NCBI GenBank assembly: GCA_002189035.1
Contig: CM007989.1
Span: forward strand, 2,418,001 to 2,482,000
Direction: 5' to 3'
Source: Utricularia gibba
Taxonomy: Eukaryota; Streptophyta; Magnoliopsida; Lamiales; Lentibulariaceae
Length of the DNA stretch: 64,000 nucleotides
Positions 23,003 to 36,451 of this stretch are shown here, one piece after another. The translations under genes and the position numbers were made by a program. The notes beneath the pieces were generated by a model. That model saw only the letters and a program-made list of their open reading frames with translations, had not been told where the DNA came from and made no database searches. How positions within the stretch are numbered: the stretch's first letter is position 1; every line of letters starts with the position of its first letter.

Positions 23003-24139
23003 TTCGACGAGTAGAGAGTTGGGGCTGTGGATGGAGCAGAGAATAGTGAAACCCCCGAGACGTTATCCTCAGGATCCACTCCGCATCCTTAATCCTAATC
23101 CATTTCCTATCCCCAGAAGAAATGAGAGGCTGGTATTCGCCATAGCTGGATTTGGGCGCTATCTTCTCCCACTAAAGAGGTCACCATTTTCCATACAACA
23201 AATTTTATTTTTAGAATTAATCAATTTGCTTTTATTAATTTATATATTGATTTTCAACATAAAAATAATATATTTTTATTTCATCAAAAAATTTAAAATG
23301 GATAGTAATTCCAAAAATAGCGTATCATAGATTACTTTATTAGGAGTGAGCCCACCATACATAATTAGGGGGCTTCTAATTACCCTATAATTGCATGCTT
23401 AAAATAGAATGTTAATATGAATATGGCATGACGCAACACTGAGGCCATTTGATATTTTTTAATGTAATTTATGTAGGCACACATCATATGATTAAAATTA
23501 AAAATATATTTTATATATACATTCTATAAATATGTATTTAAAATAATACTATATTTAGTACACGTATTTAAATAAATGAGAAAAATAAACCAATAGGAGT
23601 ATTTCATAAATCAAAATAACACATTTAGCTTTTATGGAAACATGTACTTAGAGACATAAACAAGACTAATTACTTAACAAAATAAAATATGGGCAAGCAA
23701 TATTGGATTCTACTTATAATACTTTCTCCTAGAAAATGGGATGCATGCCATCATTGATTTTACACATATTTTGGTAAAAAAAATAGCATGGATTGTACGG
23801 AAAAAGGGAGACATGGAAGAGCAAACTCAATTGTGCGTTAGTGGCATCATGTCTTGCCTAATAACATATTTAATGATTTTTTGAAATGATGACATATATT
23901 TTTTTATTGAGTTTATATGAGAAAACAGAATTTTACGAAAGTAATTTTCGTAATATAGAGTTTACTCAAATTAATTATTTATATAAAAATAAAAGTGATT
24001 TTTAGAAAATCATGTCATTATTTATGTAAATGACTAAAGATGATCTAATACAAATATACTCTAACACAAAGATGAAAATAAAATTACACGGAGTCAAACT
24101 TCATACAACGCATCTTCAGATCAAGGGGTAGCCATAACG
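23003..24139. other. AT-rich intergenic region
   Basis: The first 150 bases are translocator promoter and leader. From 23170 the sequence is AT-rich with no convincing ORF, conserved motif or repeat boundary. Confidence 0.5.
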
Positions 24140-24625
24140 TCACAGCCACAAAGCTCTGGCTTTCCTCAAACTGGACACCAACTCACCGGAGATGTGTGCA
24201 CGCACGAGATCCTCCAACCCTCCGAACAGTTCGCCGCCGACGAACAGCACCGGTAGGAGTGACGCCGCCACCGGCCTCTCACCCACGATCCTCGTCAGCT
24301 CCGATTCCACATCGCCCTCATTCTTGTCGTCCACGTCGAACAAGGCCGGGTTGACGCCGTGGCAATTGAGAAGCAGCTTCACCACGTAGCACAAGCAGCA
24401 GCCCCGCCTCGCGAACACGACGACGGCATTGTCCGCCACCGCCGTCTCCACGGTGGACTTGGCCGGAAAGGGATCACCCAGAAGCGCTTGATGATGCATG
24501 GAAACAAATTGTGATGATGATGTAGCGGTGAGGAGATGGGGAACCCTCCCTCCTTGTTCGTTAAAAAGGATGGTGTCGTCAGCGGCGTGGGGTAATACGT
24601 CACCGGCTGCTGCCGGCAATGGCAT
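24140..24625 (-). CDS. CC-type glutaredoxin (ROXY family)
   Basis: A single exon encodes 161 residues. Land-plant CC-type glutaredoxins interact with TGA transcription factors and act in development, defence and nutrient signalling. The active site reads GCCLCYVVKLLL with C76-C77-L78-C79. The thioredoxin-fold markers follow (LPVLFVGGELFGGLEDL, containing the glutathione-contact Pro and GG). The chain ends in ALWL, the C-terminal motif required for TGA interaction and TOPLESS recruitment in ROXY proteins. The N-terminal 55 residues are a variable low-complexity extension. The frame is intact and intronless, normal for this class. The number within the ROXY family is not assignable. Confidence 0.93.
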   Translation of the reverse strand: MPLPAAAGDVLPHAADDTILFNEQGGRVPHLLTATSSSQFVSMHHQALLGDPFPAKSTVETAVADNAVVVFARRGCCLCYVVKLLLNCHGVNPALFDVDDKNEGDVESELTRIVGERPVAASLLPVLFVGGELFGGLEDLVRAHISGELVSSLRKARALWL

Positions 24626-26176
24626 TTATTGTAATAATAAAATATGGGTGGATGATTGAAGAAGATACCAAATTGCAAATTGCAATTGTCACGTGGGTGC
24701 CCCCCAGCACGTGGCTCTGGGTAAATACAACATTGGCCCCATAATTTATATTTTATTATATTTCGTCACTGTCGAAAATATGAAATGTTTTTAAATTCAT
24801 GTGGGACAAGTTTACCCCTGGTGAAAAGTGAAAACACTGAGTAGGAGTAGGGGCAGCAGTGACTTCAAATTTTGATTGGGCTGAACCGGTGGACCGGTGT
24901 GACTGGTCCGAATACCTGCCACGTAACTAAGTTTTTTTTTAAATATTATTAAAATGGAATCTTGTAATTGTTAATAAAATAAATCGGTAATTCATTATTT
25001 TTTTAAAAAAATATTTTATTATAAAAAATCATATTTATTAAATTATAATATAATTATAATAAAAATATGATTAAATCCCGATATTTAAAACAAAAACGAG
25101 ATGAGGCACAGTGAATGAAAGGGCACGCAGGAACGTTGTCAAACACCTGGCGTGCATAAGTATGAAGGAGAAGATGGGTTCTTGGGCTGGGAAGCTCATG
25201 TTGGTTCTGTTTGAAATTAAAGCACTGACGGAAGGGCAACCCAGAAACATTATGACTTGAATGAGGTTGATGATGATATTCGGGTCACCTCTGTTGGCCA
25301 GCGGTATCCCAAATCTGGGCTTTGATTACCTTGTCGTCGACTTCGATGGAACGCTCGCGAGGTCAACCCCGATGATGGATTTGGAATTGGAGCTGAACTC
25401 GTTCTTGGTGAACCGCGACAAGGGATTTGATTCCCTCACCCCGGAGTCGCCGATTCAATAGAGATAATCGTAATCCTCATCCGCCCTGTAAACTCCCATG
25501 AGATGATCAGGATGCTTCTCACTCTACCAACCTCTTGCATCAGTTTGAGTTTTTTGGTGGTGCCAGTCTCGCTGGACGCAACCCCACTACATGTAATACC
25601 ACATGTGGATTGGTAATTTGAGTGTACGATGATACATCATCACTGCTGGCGATGAAGTACATGAAACATGTCTCGGTGGAGCTTGGTGGTGGTGGGGCTG
25701 AGGAAGACCTCACTTTTCAAGAAGTCATTAGAAATAGAAGCTATCTTGGGTCCGGTTTACTATTAAAATTTACCTATAGTTCGATGTTTACTTCATGATT
25801 TTACAGTTGAGTCTGCCAATCATCTGTTGAATTGCCCACCTGTTTATGGCTTGATCAGGTTTCATGATGGGATATTATTAGCCGTAGTGGTGGATAGAAT
25901 TATGTGTGTTTATTTGATGATGGGTGGTTGATATTTACAGTTTGCTGGTGATTTCAGGTGTTGAAGAACAGAGCACAGCTGCATTTGTATGCAAACTACA
26001 GCCTCAGGATCCGCGCCATTATGGGCAGCGAGGAACACAGAGAGCTCGGTAATAACGTCTCGTTTTGAATGGCAATTGTGATTTCATACAACAAAGAAAG
26101 AAATCATGGAGAGTGTGATCCAGATAGCTTTTTACTCATTGCTCTGTACATACATCAACATCTCTGTAGCTTTTAT
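24626..26176. other. Intergenic region with one uncertain short ORF
   Basis: AT-rich upstream sequence of the glutaredoxin gene to about 25080. A GC-richer patch at 25261-25461 is listed separately. From about 25980 sequence composition again looks exon-like but no long frame or motif is present. The last part is the bHLH 3' UTR. Confidence 0.4.
25261..25461 (+). CDS. Hypothetical 66-residue ORF
   Basis: The frame from the ATG at 25261 to TAG at 25459 has GC and codon composition above its surroundings. It encodes [20 protein letters not shown] followed by [20 protein letters not shown] recognise no family. The DFDGT string resembles a HAD-phosphatase motif but nothing else of that fold is present, so no function is claimed. 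It may be a short gene, an exon of a larger one, or a gene relic. Confidence 0.25.
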   Translation: MRLMMIFGSPLLASGIPNLGFDYLVVDFDGTLARSTPMMDLELELNSFLVNRDKGFDSLTPESPIQ

Positions 26177-27538
26177 TCATGAAGATAAGCATGAGGAATC
26201 CATGGAGGAAAAACGCCTTCTCTTCTGAGTATAAAGGAGCTGCTGATCAAATTCTGCAGATGCAGATATGCTATTGAGGATGCCATTGAATGCGCTACGG
26301 ACAGAAAACTTCATAGCTTCCCAAGACTCAGCATTGTCGCACTGATCCCTAAACAACAGCACGCTCTTCACCCTGCCTCCCAATGTGGATACCTCACACT
26401 TGAGAACCATCAAACCGAGTTCATGCACTGCTTTCCGAATATGCGACATCAGATCATGCCGGTAGTCGCAGCAAAGGGAAGCCTTCATCAGCAGTGTCCC
26501 TTCATCTTCCACAATGTCTACTTTCACCTCATCAGAGTCCAGTGGAATGTGCGTGTCTTTGCAGGCTTGTGTTGCACTTGTCTTTAGGTGCTTTACTTGA
26601 TTGATCACTTCAGCCAACAAAGTTGCCTTGTCCATCTGTTAACCCATAAACCACAAAGTTGAAGAAGCTTGAGCTAGAAGAGAACAAGTCAAACCATCAA
26701 ATAAACACGCAGATAAACTTGCAACTTTGCTTTCATGGGGAAGGTTGCACTTAATGAAGGACAAGTAGCAGTTAAAGAAAGGGATATTTGGTAATAAACT
26801 ACGAACACACCGAGCTAGAGTCTATTCAAGTTGACAATCAGCCTATAGAACACATAGAAATTACACAGAAGTTGACTTTGAAAAACAAGATAATATAGTT
26901 TAAATCCTTGTCTTCTCTTGCATTAGTTGATCAACATTTAGAAGTTATGTACCAGGATACCATCAAGATTCAAGCTTGTTTTCATTTCTTTTGATCCCAA
27001 TGCTCCCCTATCTTACACATGCATTAGTTGATACCAATTCCAAGGAAGAAGAGTGCCCTATAAATTATCAAGTGCATGTTGGAAACCCCACCTCCATCAG
27101 AGACCAGCAACCAGTTGAAGTGCATAAAAAAGGATAAAGCATGCTGTTTTGATTAAAAATTTTAATGTGATTTGTTTGCTTTTGCGATATTGGATGGTTT
27201 TCGACTCATTGTACGCCTCAAAAACAATGTCATAAGCAAGATTGAACTCACCTTTTCATCGTGTGGAACGAGATCTCTGAGAGTAGCTAGATGGGCATTG
27301 ATCCTTTCTCTTCTTCTTCTCTCCGCCTCACTATGGCTTTTCAAAGCAGCTCTACTCTTGGACTCCAAAGAAGCACCCCCATCTTCTTTTCGTTTGTAGC
27401 TCCAGACCCCATAACCAGATCCTCTTTCTCGTCATCCAACACTAATGATTCATCAGCGGCTAAACCACTTCCCCAGTTTTCGCTAAACTTTCCAAAACTC
27501 AAGTCACAAGCAGCAGCAGCGTCCCCGCAATACATCAT
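26177..27538 (-). CDS. bHLH transcription factor, bHLH30/AIG1-like (apparent one-base frameshift)
   Basis: Exon 1 is 27252-27538 and exon 2 is 26177-26635, separated by a 616-base GT-AG intron in the helix-loop-helix. The bHLH reads SHSEAERRRRERINAHL, then LRDLVPHDEK joined to MDKATLLAEVINQVKHLK, with the basic-region H-E-R residues for E-box binding. The C-terminal part has an ACT-like fold (CDYRHDLMSHIRKAVHELGL, STLGGRVKSVLLF). The start frame (MMYCGDAAAACDLSFGKF to TNEKKMG) and the bHLH frame (GASLESKSRAALKSHSE) are offset by one base at a run of five C at 27376-27380; one extra base joins them with no stop. Restored length is about 248 residues. Start and intron phase agree only with the restored frame. 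Confidence 0.85.
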
Positions 27539-28954
27539 GCTAAGTATGATTTCGTGATGATAAACGAAAGCTTAAGAAACCCTTTTCAATCTAGACACAT
27601 AGCTCACACACTCCAGGAGGCCACGTAGCAAGGGAAAGCCAGAAAGAAAGCCTCTCTGGTCGAGTTGCAACACGAGGGAACTTGGAAACGATGAACGAGA
27701 TCATGATACCAAAAACACAGACGCGATTCTTAGAGGAACGAGTCATCAAAATGAAAGGAACAGCTTGAACTTCAACCGCATCACTTTCCTACTTGAACCA
27801 GAAGCGTTGATGGGTTTCAAGTGGATGCAACGCGTGCCTTCCCTTCCTCTTTATAGAACGGAAAACTCCCCCCCATCTTATGTCAAAACCTGGTAAAACT
27901 CAAACCCAATTGCAGTGAGAAGGTAAGTTCCCAGAAATTACCGCCTGATAAGCTCATGACCGTGAGTTCCTGGCTGGGAGAGGTACCGACAAGATATCCT
28001 TTTCAGCTCATAATGCACGAAATAATTGATTCTCCTTTCTTTAATGCAAGATTGTTTGACTTGTGAGATTATTGGGTAGCCTTGTCCTGGTTCATTTTAT
28101 CTTGTCTGGAACAACCCAGGAAGCTTCCTTGCATGCCAAAACCTTTATATTTTATTGCAATATGATTTTTTTTTCTTATAGAGAAAGTGATGTTGATGAG
28201 CACAACTTTGTAAATTGTGGTTGAACATAGTTATGATTAGATTATATAGTTTTTATCCATTAAAAAATAAGGAAAAAATAAGAAAATTGAGAATTTTGTT
28301 TTCAATAGTAAATTAAAATTAATAAATAATAAAAATTCTTTGATGATAAGAATTGATCACTTGAATTAAATGTTGATTTCAAAATTAATTTGAGATTTAA
28401 ATGCAGAACATGATAAGTATATAGATGAGTGTGTACCAATTTTTATAAATCGATTAAATTCCACTCATTAGTTTATTAATGGATTTTGATTAAATCATTT
28501 TGAAAAATGAGAAATATAAATAGTAAATTATTTTTTATAATTCAATTTAGTAAATGAAAAAATATAAATATGTATACACATTTTAAAAACTATTATAACT
28601 CAAAATTATATAGAAATATTCAAATATTATTATAAAATATATTTAAAATTTATGTAATATTTAAAAACATAAAAAAAAAACACAAAAAATAAGTTTCTCT
28701 GAGCTTGCGCTCCAAATCGTCGTCGAGAAACTCCAGCAAGAAATGGACATATTGCCGGCGAAAGCTGGGTCGGGATCGTCTCCGCGTTGGTGGGCGGAGC
28801 TCGAAATCCTGTTCGTCGGGGCTGCCTGATTCAAACCGGGGCGGTGACCCGCCCTTCATTTCTGTATTCTGGTTATGGATTTCTTGTCACAGACTGACAG
28901 TTGCGTCGTAACGACGCTCTCCCGGAGAAGAAAGACACTACTACAGTTCAAGAT
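27539..28954. other. bHLH promoter, AT-rich spacer and receptor-kinase 3' region
   Basis: About 450 bases upstream of the bHLH start are of mixed composition and include a TATA box. The region 28140-28690 is very AT-rich. A GC-rich stretch at 28700-28930 contains open frames on both strands (about 68 codons) with no family match; it may be 3' UTR of the receptor kinase or a decayed exon. Confidence 0.4.
27850..27855 (-). promoter_or_regulatory. Candidate TATA box of the bHLH gene
   Basis: The minus strand reads TTCTATAAAGAGG, a good TATA context, 312 bases upstream of the ATG. Confidence 0.45.
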
Positions 28955-31900
28955 TCAAGCTCCCAATCTCATCTCCTGCAAGGAGTACTTGAGGACTCTC
29001 TTCAGCGTAGCAACGACGTCTTTGATCTCGATTCTTTCACGAGGGTTTGCCATGGAACAGCGCAACGCCAAGTTCATCACTGAAGACAAGCAGTCCATTC
29101 TGACGGCCACGTTCGGACAGTTGCGCTTCAGCAGCCTTCCATCCACTGCCTCCATTGCTCCGTCAGCAACGGAATGCCTCACCCAATCCCTCAGGGTTAA
29201 CTCCTCTGAAAACTCCTCGGCCGTGGGTCTTTTCCCGGTGAACACTTCCATCAACAAAATGCCAAAGCTGTAGATGTCGCACTTGGTTGACACCAGGCCT
29301 TCACAGCCGTATTCTGTGCAACAAAAAGTCATGAAAGTCCTGAACTTTCCACAGGGGAAGGTTCAAAGGAGAAGAAATTACCTGGTGCGATGTAGCCCAA
29401 TGTAGCCATGGTAGCCGTTTGGGAGCAATCCATCCCTTCCAGTAGCTTAGCAATCCCAAAGTCACTCAGATGTGCAGTCATATCCTCATCCAAAAGTATG
29501 TTGCTTGGTTTGATATCACAATGGACGATCGGAGTTATGCAGTGCTCATGAAGATACTCGAGTGCACAAGCAATGTCGGTTACGATCGATAATCTCTGAA
29601 GGAGGTTCAAGAAATGATCTTCCCTGTGAAGCCATGTCTCCAGACTGCCCTTGGGCATGTACTCCATGACAATTGCTTTGATATCAGCATTAGAACAAAC
29701 GCTGATTACTCTGCAGAGGTTTCTATGGCGCAGGCTGCAGAACATTTGGCATTCTACATGGAAGCTTCTCAAGGCTCTTTCAGTTTGTACGTTGAATACC
29801 TTAACTGCAGCTATTTGTCCATCCATGAGAAGTGCTTTATAGACAGAACCATATGCTCCCCTGCCAATCAGGAGACCATTGTGGAGATTTGCAGTTGCCC
29901 GAATAAGCTCATAGTGTGATATGCGAGTCGGGCTTGCGACTAGAGGGAGCTCTTGCTCGACAATGTTCCTTGTGCGCCGCGAAGTCCATCTGTAGGCCAG
30001 GAACAGGACACATAACACACAAATAGCTGATACCAAAACAGAGACGGAAATGGCTATTCTTGGGATGTGGTTCCGGGGGTTTCTTGGTCTTTCCGTTGCA
30101 TAAGGAAGACAAGGAGGAAGCATTTGCCCCCCACAAAGACCCGGGTTACCAAGAAAACTATATGCTGTAAAAGTAGAGAACTGGCCCCCAACAGGGATAG
30201 GCCCTGAGAGAAAATTGTGTGCAACGTTGAACGTCGACAAGAAACTGAGTTCAGCCAAAGAAGATGGGATGCTTCCAGTCAAATTATTGAAAGACAAATC
30301 CAAACTTTCCAGGCTCTTCATTTCGGACAATGTGTCTGGAATAGGACCAGATAGGCTATTATGCGTTAAATCGAGAACATGCAACTCCTTCAGATTTCCA
30401 AACTCGGACCAGATGGATCCGTTAAGATGATTGTATGCAAGTGCCAGTGTTGGAGGAAACATTAAAAATCGTCTATAATAAAGAGCAGTTGTGTTCCGTC
30501 TCTTAAAAATAGGGAAGCCTGAGGAAACATCTTCACGCCTGATTACATTACCATTTATGAGGCTCTCCATTTCGGTAAGTTCAACAGGGATCTCTCCGGA
30601 CAACCTGTTAAAAGACATGTCTAAGTAAAAGAGTGATGACATGTTGCCAAACCAAGTTGGAATTGAACCAGTTAACTTGTTCACTGACAAATCTAACAGC
30701 TGCAAGTTCCTACACCTATTCAACCACTCAGGAATATGACCATGTAGATCACAGTCTGCAAGTACAAGTATCCTGAGTTCAGGGAACTGCAAACTGTTAC
30801 TACTTGGCATTTTCTCATCCCTGAAGTTCAGAGTAAGGAGTAAGGTAGTCAGATTTCGACAGTGCTGGAAGATCTCCAAGGCTCCAGTAATGTTAGTTAC
30901 ACTAGAATTCGAGAGAGAGATGGAAGAAAGGCTAGAAAAATTCTTGAAACTCTCAGGGATTTGCCCAGAAAAATTGATCCTTGCAAAGTTTATACTTCTT
31001 AGCAGTGGACAATTAGAAAGAGTTTCAGGAATCGGCCCATGAAAGCGATTAGTAGCCAAATTAAGCGAAACAAGTTTAACCATAGCTGAACAGTTAATAC
31101 TGATAGTACCATTCAGGGTATTGTTTCTCAGTGTAAGAGATGTAATTGTCTTAGAGTTGGCCAATGAACCCGGTATTCCACCTGTTAAACGGTTGGACTG
31201 AGCCGCAAAGTTTTCCAACTGCTCAAATCTGTGAAACACATCTGGAAGATGTCCAGAGAAGCGATTCAGAGACAAATCAAGGTTCACAAGCTTAGACAGA
31301 TTCCCAATACCAAAACTCAGCTGCCCTGAAAATTGATTCTCATGCAAATACAAGTCCTCTAACCAATGCAGCAGAAACAGATTTTCAGGCAGTTCACTGG
31401 TGAGAGAATTTGAGCCGATATAAAGTCTTTTTAATGAAGTGCAATTCCCAACTTCAGGAAAAAGTATCCCACTGAAATAATTGTCAGTCAAATCCAAAAC
31501 AGAAATACTGGATGAATTGATGCAGATACCAGCAGGAATTTGGCCGACGATTCGGTTCCCAGAAATATTGAAAATCTTGATAGATTGCAGGTTCATGGCC
31601 CTGGGTAACGGCCCGACTATGGAATTTGCGCTCAAATCCAAAATCTGCAACTTGGGCAAATGCAAAACCGAGACAGGAATCGACCCATTGAACATGTTTC
31701 TGGAGAGATTGAGAACTATAAGCTGATCCAGCATCCCCAACGATTCAGAGATGTTACCGGAAAGCCCTCTATTTCCAAGCTCCAGTCTTGCCACCCTACT
31801 GGAGTTGTCGCAATTGATACCCGGCCAAGAGCAGCAGTCGCCCAAATCAAAATCCCATTCAGAAAAACGACTCCTCGAATCAAGTCGCTCATTGAAACGC

Positions 31901-32049
31901 CTCAGGGAACTTAAGTCGGTGGCATGACATGCTGAGTTCGGGGCTTGTGAGGCAGAAGAAACCCAGAAGCCCATGAAAACCACGCACAGAACCAGCACAC
32001 TCATATTGCACCTCTCTACAATCAAAAAATGGGATACAATCATTACCAA
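28955..32049 (-). CDS. Chimeric LRR receptor kinase: PSKR1-type ectodomain with LRR-XII-type non-RD kinase
   Basis: Exon 1 (29382-32049) and exon 2 (28955-29313) encode 1008 residues; M16 is a likelier start because a clean signal peptide (MSVLVLCVVFMGFWVSSAS) follows. The ectodomain has the N-cap Cys pair (72-73), about 21 LRRs, and near residues 510-530 a PSK-receptor island (FPIFKRRNTTALYY before FPPTLALAYNHLNGSI). Segments such as ESFKNFSSLSSISLSNSS and FQHCRNLTTLLLTLNF follow Arabidopsis PSKR1 closely, as recalled. A membrane segment lies near 662-687. The kinase is instead of the FLS2/EFR/XA21 class: IGRGAYGSVYK, AAVKVFN, HCDIKPSNILLDEDM (843 on; Cys replaces Arg, so non-RD), DFGIAKLL, TLGYIAP. 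Its intron sits at GYIAP|EYG, as is typical for class XII; PSKR1 is intronless. Plasma membrane. Ligand and output are inferred only. Confidence 0.92.
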
Positions 32050-35000
32050 AATGAAGTTCTCTCATTGTTCTTTCACTGGAGTTCAGAAGTCTTGTCAACC
32101 AATCTGACCAGCTGACGGCACGGCGATAATGAATGTTTCAAATTGTGGAGACGTACGCTTTCAAATCCCGTTAATGCGTAGAATCGGTCGAAGTCCGGTT
32201 CGGCTGGGAACCGGAGTCAACACACATAATACCATTCTTTTAAAAAACAAAATCAAATATTTTTATTCTTAAATTGAAATGTAATAAATCATTATTTTTA
32301 TGTTCCTTCATATCATTAAACAACTAAATCACCAAATAACAGACATAAAAAAACCATATTAGCACTAAATAAATATTAAGTATTCATATAAGTGTATAAG
32401 CATCCGGTAAGTGATTTAAGATTTTAAATATATGATGTAAGATAAAATATATTTTATAATTTTAGATTTAAAATATATTTGATAGATGAATGTATATGTC
32501 TTATATTTTATAATGAAAAAATATTTGACTTATGTTTTTAAATGATTGGTTTTATATTTATTTTGAAATGAAATTGGGGGAAGGATAAATTATGAATTTT
32601 AATATATTTTAAATCAATTTTAAATTAAAATGACGTAATATCTTTAAAACCATTACATATAAATGTAGAATAAAATTCGTTCTAAACTTATCCGTGGAGC
32701 CATAAACGGCCTTATCAAACACACATTTAAATGAAAGACACTTCAAAAATACTATTAAATCACCCTAGGGCTTTAGGATTTCGAGCCAAGTTGAGTTTTA
32801 GCATTTTAAAGCTTAGATTCTACGAATTTTCATATACTCCTTTGAATTGAATTGTCGATTGATCTATGCGCATAAAAGCATGTATTTGAGTCGTGTTTAC
32901 GACACAAGTAGACCTTATTGTAAAAAACTTGCAGAAGTGAATCATTAGCTGCTCTTTTAATATTGTCATCTCAATTATTTGTTTGTGATTTTTTAGCTGG
33001 GGATAGATTACGTTGTTCTAACAGGATTTAGTGTTGGTCCCCATTGTTTCCCTTTGTCGGAAAGCAAAACACAGGTGCAGCTTATCTTATTCTGCTCACG
33101 GGTTGCAAGGAGTTGCGCACCGATGCCCCCACAGCGTCGAGAACTGGCGGAAGATGGAAGCCATGTGTTCTGCGTTGTCACAGGTTGATGAAGGGGCTGG
33201 TGAAATCCTTCAATTCTTGAGTTGCTCTTCCAAAATCTGTGGGGTTTTCGAAATGGAATGTCTGAATGATTGAGAGACAGTTAGTTGTCTGAGCTGATGT
33301 TTTCAAACCTCGACTGAAAACCAGTCACTCGATCATGGAGGCGCAACAGGGTTGTAGACATGGACACAGCAATGCTCGTGAATTGTGATACAACCAACAA
33401 GAGCAACGTCTGTCCCCACAAGAACATGCTCCTCGTTCTTTCCAGTCAATTGAGGCGTTGGAGAGAGCCCCATGGAAATCATTCATAGGGATTGTGGTGT
33501 ATGCAAGCAATCCTCTTTCATGTGATGCGTTTCCCATATTGAAAACATGTAAACTTTCCACTATCATAATAGCTTTTCCTGATAAAGCTCACACCTTTTG
33601 GTGCTACGGTCGAGATCTTTAGGGTTTTCGATTGACCCACCCAATTTCCATTGACCCGAAAACCAGTATACCATTTGGGTGACCCGATATCCCATCACCT
33701 TCACCTTTTTGTAGATCGACAATCCGGATTTTTGTCTTAACCAGCACACGTGTTTTTGTCTTAACCAGATTGCCTTGTCTGCTTTCGATACTTCAAAAGC
33801 ACTTGTGCATGCTGGCATTTTCTTTCTTCAATAGTCCCTTGTTCGGAGAAGAAGGTGGGGTTTTGGAGTAGCAGGGTCCCATCTGTAATTAGAGACAAAT
33901 GCGGGGGGTGATTTGCAATAAAACAAAATAATTCAATAATTAAATGGAGCACCGAATCAGCCAATCATTGTGTCGTTCTCATTAATTTAAGGCACGCATA
34001 TTCTTCACTAGTTGGGAGCCACGTGCCCAACAACACAACATAAAGTGCCCTAAATCACCCTGTCAGCACCACCCTTCAGCCCTAATTGCCCTTTCACATG
34101 CCAATAAAACACGTCTCAAAAGCATCACGCGCAATATCATTAATCAACGATTAATACAAAAAGTGATTAAATAAATCATAGGGTGTACGTTGCATGACAC
34201 CTGGCGCTCTACGATTGGTGCTCTAGTACATCACGCTTAGTTCTCTAGGGGCGGGCCCTACCACGAGATTCGAGAGGCACCCATCCCGGTTCACGTCTTC
34301 CTCATCTCGTGTTGTTGCACCTAGCTTTCTTTATGCACAAAATTAATGGTGATTAATATAAATAATTATAAATTATATCTACATTAAATATTGCGCTCCT
34401 GGTTTTTAATCTGGAAAATTCCAAATTTAGAAAAACGCGATAAGCAATAAAAAAATAATCAAAATCATTGATGACTCATTCATATCCTCAACGTCAACTG
34501 TTCGCTAATTACAGGTCATTTTTTAATTAAGTATGCTCACTTTTTTTCACACAGTCAAAAAAGGATCACTAGATATGTAACAAATTCAAAATGATAATGG
34601 TGGGATTAGGCGTATACAGTTAAATCATTCTCATTATAATAATCTAATTCTTCTAAATTAATTTTTATAATGATTAACGAACAAAAACCTATATATTAAA
34701 GATGATTTTAATGTAAATTGTATGATCTGTATGTTATAATTCAAATATATTATTAATTAAATCACGATACTTTAATCTCTGGACTTAGTAGAAGAATATT
34801 GTTGAAATCTATGCTTTCAAGCAACGGTTGATGTTGTGATGGGTGGATTTTGATTCATAAACTTAAGCCCCAATTCACCTTTGGAATATGAATAGACCTT
34901 CGAAATTCGATAACTCAAAATCATTAATTGTCATTAAAACAACATAAATTGACCAAATAATTTCTTTATTTATTTGGGAATGTATTTTATAAATGTTGCA

Positions 35001-36451
35001 ATCATGCATTAAAAAACACATTGAAAAAAATATATTTTTTAAAGACATGGATTCTGACTGTTCGGGTGAACCGGCCCCAGATACCCTCGGATTCAACCCG
35101 GGAACCACCGATTTGTGGACGGCTTAATATTTTTCTTGTAGGTTTGACTATTATTAATTAAATTATTCTAATGTTTTATGTATTAAATAGCTATTAAATA
35201 TAAAGTATTTCAATAATTACATATATAAAAACAACTGGATAATTGGCCATTGCGTAGGTTTGAACGCCTTATAATTTGTTTTTTAACTAATATTTAAAAA
35301 AATGGGGTAGGCGCATGCGAAAAAAGGTCGTTAATTTCATGAAATTATGGCTAGTTTTATAAATTAGAAAAATATTGGGACCGAATCGGAATTATTCATT
35401 CTATAAAGCGTTGTATTTTTATAAAATAGCGCGGCTAGTGTTCTTAATTCGTACGCCCTTTAGTGATCTGGGCGGCGCCACCGCAACCGTGCCGCTTCCT
35501 CGCTTCTCTCTCAAGTCTCCGTAATCCAACCACGGAGACTTTCCTGGAAGTTTTTTCTTTCTTTCTGTCTGGTTCCCGTTGAATTTCATACATTGTAACA
35601 CGTTTTTTTTCCTGAAAAAATGTACATACTTTTCGCGTAAAATTTTGTGGACAGTTGACAAATACGGCTGCCAGTTCGTTCCCGAGGGGCTTAAGGGTGA
35701 TCTCTTCGTTATTGATCTTTGATTAAGTATTTGAAGATTATTCGGAGATCTGTTGAAGTCGCGTTTGCTATTTCCAAATCGTTGCCATTTTGTTTTTCTT
35801 TCTTTCAAATGGGGATTTTCTTGGATTTTTGCGAGCACGGGAACAGAATCTGTGGAAGGGAAAGATTATTTACCGCCTTGATCATTCTGGTGATTGGTAA
35901 ATCCTTTATGCTGTACGGTGAAGCTAACTCTACCATGGGAGCTGTGTGTAAAAACTAGCTCTTTACGTTTATCAAGGAAATATTTTGGTTATGATCAAGT
36001 GCTTTTAGACGAAGGACGGCGCGGTAACTGCACCTTCCCGATTTGGGGAGAGGTTCACGTTTCAGCATCTCTTTTCTAGTGATGCTCTCCCAGTCTTCAG
36101 GTTTTTCTAGTTTCTGTTGTTCTTTCTTGTGTTTTTATAGTTTCAGACTTTGGATTTAGCATATCAGTATTGGGGAAAATAATTTCAGCTGCTTGGTCTA
36201 TTTTCAAATTCATTTTGATGTCCTGTTTGCCTCTAGTTTCCTTTTTGTAGGTTTCTAATTTTATGGCTGTACACTTGCTAATTCTCTTACTTTTCTTCTT
36301 GAATTTGTTTGGCAGATTTCAGTGACGAACCTCTCGTTGCATGAGAAGGTAGAGTAGTTGGGTTTTGTGAGAGCCTGTTGAGAGCAAGGTTTGGGACTGC
36401 TATTGCAATGTTGAAAGGCGACATCAATGTGGTCTAATTCGCACAGTTCAG
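32050..36451. other. 4.4-kb intergenic region and AUG8 5' leader
   Basis: This is the largest gene-free stretch. 32100-33000 is AT-rich. Around 33020-33290 and 33560-33970 composition is exon-like but no frame carries a recognisable domain; a 15-16-base direct repeat (TTTTGTCTTAACCAG, twice within 45 bases) sits at about 33730-33770. 34000-35390 is again AT-rich. From about 35430 to 36451 the sequence looks like the 5' leader, with one or more introns, of the AUG8 gene. Confidence 0.4.
35402..35407 (+). promoter_or_regulatory. Candidate TATA box of AUG8
   Basis: TATAAA in the context TTCTATAAAGCG. GC content rises about 50 bases downstream, consistent with a transcribed leader. The roughly 1-kb distance to the ATG requires a leader intron, so the assignment is tentative. 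Confidence 0.35.

Noticed and set aside
25261-25461. HAD phosphatase from the DFDGT string
   Set aside because: No other HAD motif or fold length is present.
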